From: Tenacibaculum sp.
GTDB lineage: Bacteria > Bacteroidota > Bacteroidia > Flavobacteriales > Flavobacteriaceae
Assembly: GCA_018456245.1 (NCBI GenBank)
Contig: JAGYHQ010000017.1
Location: 1-33,645, forward strand
Direction of reading: 5' to 3'
DNA: 33,645 nt
Shown: positions 32,423 to 33,645 of the stretch, in pieces
How the letters are laid out: the number at the start of each line of letters is the position of its first letter
How positions within the stretch are numbered: the stretch's first letter is position 1
Notes under the pieces: generated by a model
Database searches by the model: none
Told to the model about the DNA's origin: nothing
What the model saw: the letters and a program-made list of their open reading frames with translations, nothing else
Translations under genes and position numbers: made by a program

Positions 32423-33645
32423 ATGAGTGACGATAAAAAGGTTATCTTTTCAATGAATAAGGTTTCAAAAACCTATCAATCAACAGGAAAACAAGTATTA
32501 AAAGATATTTATTTAAGTTTCTTTTATGGGGCGAAAATAGGTATTTTGGGGCTTAATGGTTCGGGTAAGTCTACTTTACTAAAAATTATTGCAGGGGAAG
32601 AAAAAAACTATCACGGAGATGTAGTTTTTTCACCAGGATATAAAGTAGGGTATTTAGAACAAGAACCTAAACTTGACGAAGAAAAAACAGTTTTAGAAGT
32701 TGTAAAAGAAGGTGTTGCTGATGTGGTTGCAATTCTTGATGAATATAACAAAATCAACGATATGTTTGGTTTAGAAGAGGTGTATTCTGATGCTGATAAA
32801 ATGGAAAAATTAATGAATCGTCAGGCGGAATTACAAGATAAAATAGATGCATCAAATGCTTGGGAATTAGATACAAAACTTGAAATTGCAATGGACGCAC
32901 TTCGCACGCCAGATTCTGATAAAAAAATTGGAGTGTTGTCTGGAGGGGAACGTCGTAGAGTTGCCTTATGTAGATTATTATTACAAGAGCCAGATATTTT
33001 ATTATTAGACGAGCCTACTAACCACTTGGACGCAGAATCTGTACATTGGTTAGAACAACATTTGGCACAATACAAAGGAACGGTAATTGCCGTTACTCAC
33101 GACCGTTATTTCTTAGATAACGTTGCAGGTTGGATTTTAGAATTAGACAGAGGAGAAGGTATTCCGTGGAAAGGAAATTATTCATCGTGGTTAGACCAAA
33201 AATCAAAAAGATTAGAGCAAGAAAGTAAAACAGCAAGTAAGCGTCAAAAAACATTAGAACGTGAGTTGGAGTGGGTACGTCAAGGAGCAAAAGGACGTCA
33301 AGCAAAACAAAAGGCAAGGCTTAAAAATTATGATAAATTATTAAATCAAGACCAAAAACAAGCCGAAGAGAAATTGGAAATTTTTATTCCGAATGGTCCA
33401 CGATTAGGAACAAATGTAATTGAGGCACAAGGAGTTTCAAAAGCATTTGGAGATAAATTATTATATGAAAATTTAGAGTTTAATTTGCCACAAGCAGGAA
33501 TAGTTGGGATTATAGGGCCTAATGGAGCAGGAAAAACGACTATTTTTAAAATGATTATGGGCGAAGAAACGCCAGACAAGGGAACGTTTAATGTAGGAGA
33601 AACAGCACAAATTGCTTATGTAGACCACAGTCATTCCAATATTGA
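32423..33645 (+). CDS. ettA: Energy-dependent translational throttle protein EttA (ABC-F), 3' part beyond window
   Basis: An ABC-F ATPase that binds the ribosomal E site and gates the first peptide bond according to ADP/ATP balance. The 407 codons present cover the first ABC domain and the start of the second. Walker A is GLNGSGKS at 43-50, with VGYLEQEP for the Q loop, LSGGE at 172-176 and DEPTNHLD at 196-203 in domain one. The arm insert lies about 95-140. The second Walker [10 protein letters not shown] is at 365-373. The linker has the EttA-type [20 protein letters not shown] (281-300). A complete protein would be about 560 residues, so roughly the last 150 are missing. The reading frame is open to the window edge. 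Confidence 0.96.
   Translation, partial: MSDDKKVIFSMNKVSKTYQSTGKQVLKDIYLSFFYGAKIGILGLNGSGKSTLLKIIAGEEKNYHGDVVFSPGYKVGYLEQEPKLDEEKTVLEVVKEGVADVVAILDEYNKINDMFGLEEVYSDADKMEKLMNRQAELQDKIDASNAWELDTKLEIAMDALRTPDSDKKIGVLSGGERRRVALCRLLLQEPDILLLDEPTNHLDAESVHWLEQHLAQYKGTVIAVTHDRYFLDNVAGWILELDRGEGIPWKGNYSSWLDQKSKRLEQESKTASKRQKTLERELEWVRQGAKGRQAKQKARLKNYDKLLNQDQKQAEEKLEIFIPNGPRLGTNVIEAQGVSKAFGDKLLYENLEFNLPQAGIVGIIGPNGAGKTTIFKMIMGEETPDKGTFNVGETAQIAYVDHSHSNI

Noticed and set aside
1..33645. CRISPR arrays, prophage genes, restriction or abortive-infection genes
   Set aside because: No regularly spaced direct repeats, integrase, terminase, nuclease or methylase signatures of such systems were seen.

Overview
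The window looks like chromosomal DNA of a marine-type member of the Flavobacteriaceae (Bacteroidota). The DNA is strongly AT-rich and Shine-Dalgarno sequences are mostly absent. The promoters that can be seen use the Bacteroidota -7 element (TAnnTTTG or TAnnTTCG), in two cases with a well spaced TTG/TTTG -33 box. Many proteins are lipoproteins with relaxed lipoboxes. Lineage markers include gliding genes gldF and gldG, bacillithiol deacetylase bshB1, a DUF4294 protein, a small CAL67264-like membrane protein and an AONS/serine-palmitoyltransferase-like enzyme. The genus cannot be fixed from sequence reading alone.

Layout. 1-5.3 kb: the tail of an unknown gene, an M48 metalloprotease lipoprotein, a minus-strand pair (comF and an Ig-like lipoprotein) and a large subtilase lipoprotein. 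5.3-6.4 kb: an unusual minus-strand pair, a lipoprotein with an alanine-rich, possibly pore-forming segment overlapping a three-helix mini membrane protein. 6.5-8.4 kb: an M1 aminopeptidase-like lipoprotein. 8.4-9.9 kb: a small accessory island with a 178-bp nested inverted-repeat element followed by three small genes. 9.9-16.4 kb: an RsmB-type rRNA methyltransferase, divergent from recG, priA and a membrane protein. 16.4-19 kb: rhomboid protease, LpxL-type acyltransferase, tRNA-His and bshB1. 19.1-21.5 kb: gldF-gldG. 21.6-26.7 kb: a tight four-gene operon (DUF62 SAM-hydrolase homologue, two SGNH hydrolases, one carrying a LysM, and an MBOAT O-acyltransferase), best read as an envelope O-acylation cassette. 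26.8-33.6 kb: phoH, a lipoprotein, fabV, an alpha-oxoamine synthase, DUF4294, a small membrane protein and the first 407 codons of ettA.

How the genes fit together. Most serve the cell envelope: protein turnover outside the cytoplasm (M48, S8, M1, rhomboid), lipid A acylation, fatty acid elongation (FabV) feeding a sphingoid or sulfonolipid base synthase, O-acylation of glycan and gliding. RecG and PriA form a replication-fork rescue pair; PhoH, RsmB, EttA and tRNA-His belong to RNA and translation. The features most worth a second look are the 178-bp structured repeat, the lipoprotein/mini membrane protein pair, the DUF62 enzyme lacking two of its three catalytic residues, the O-acylation cassette, and a tRNA-His with a tandem U-U mismatch in its acceptor stem.
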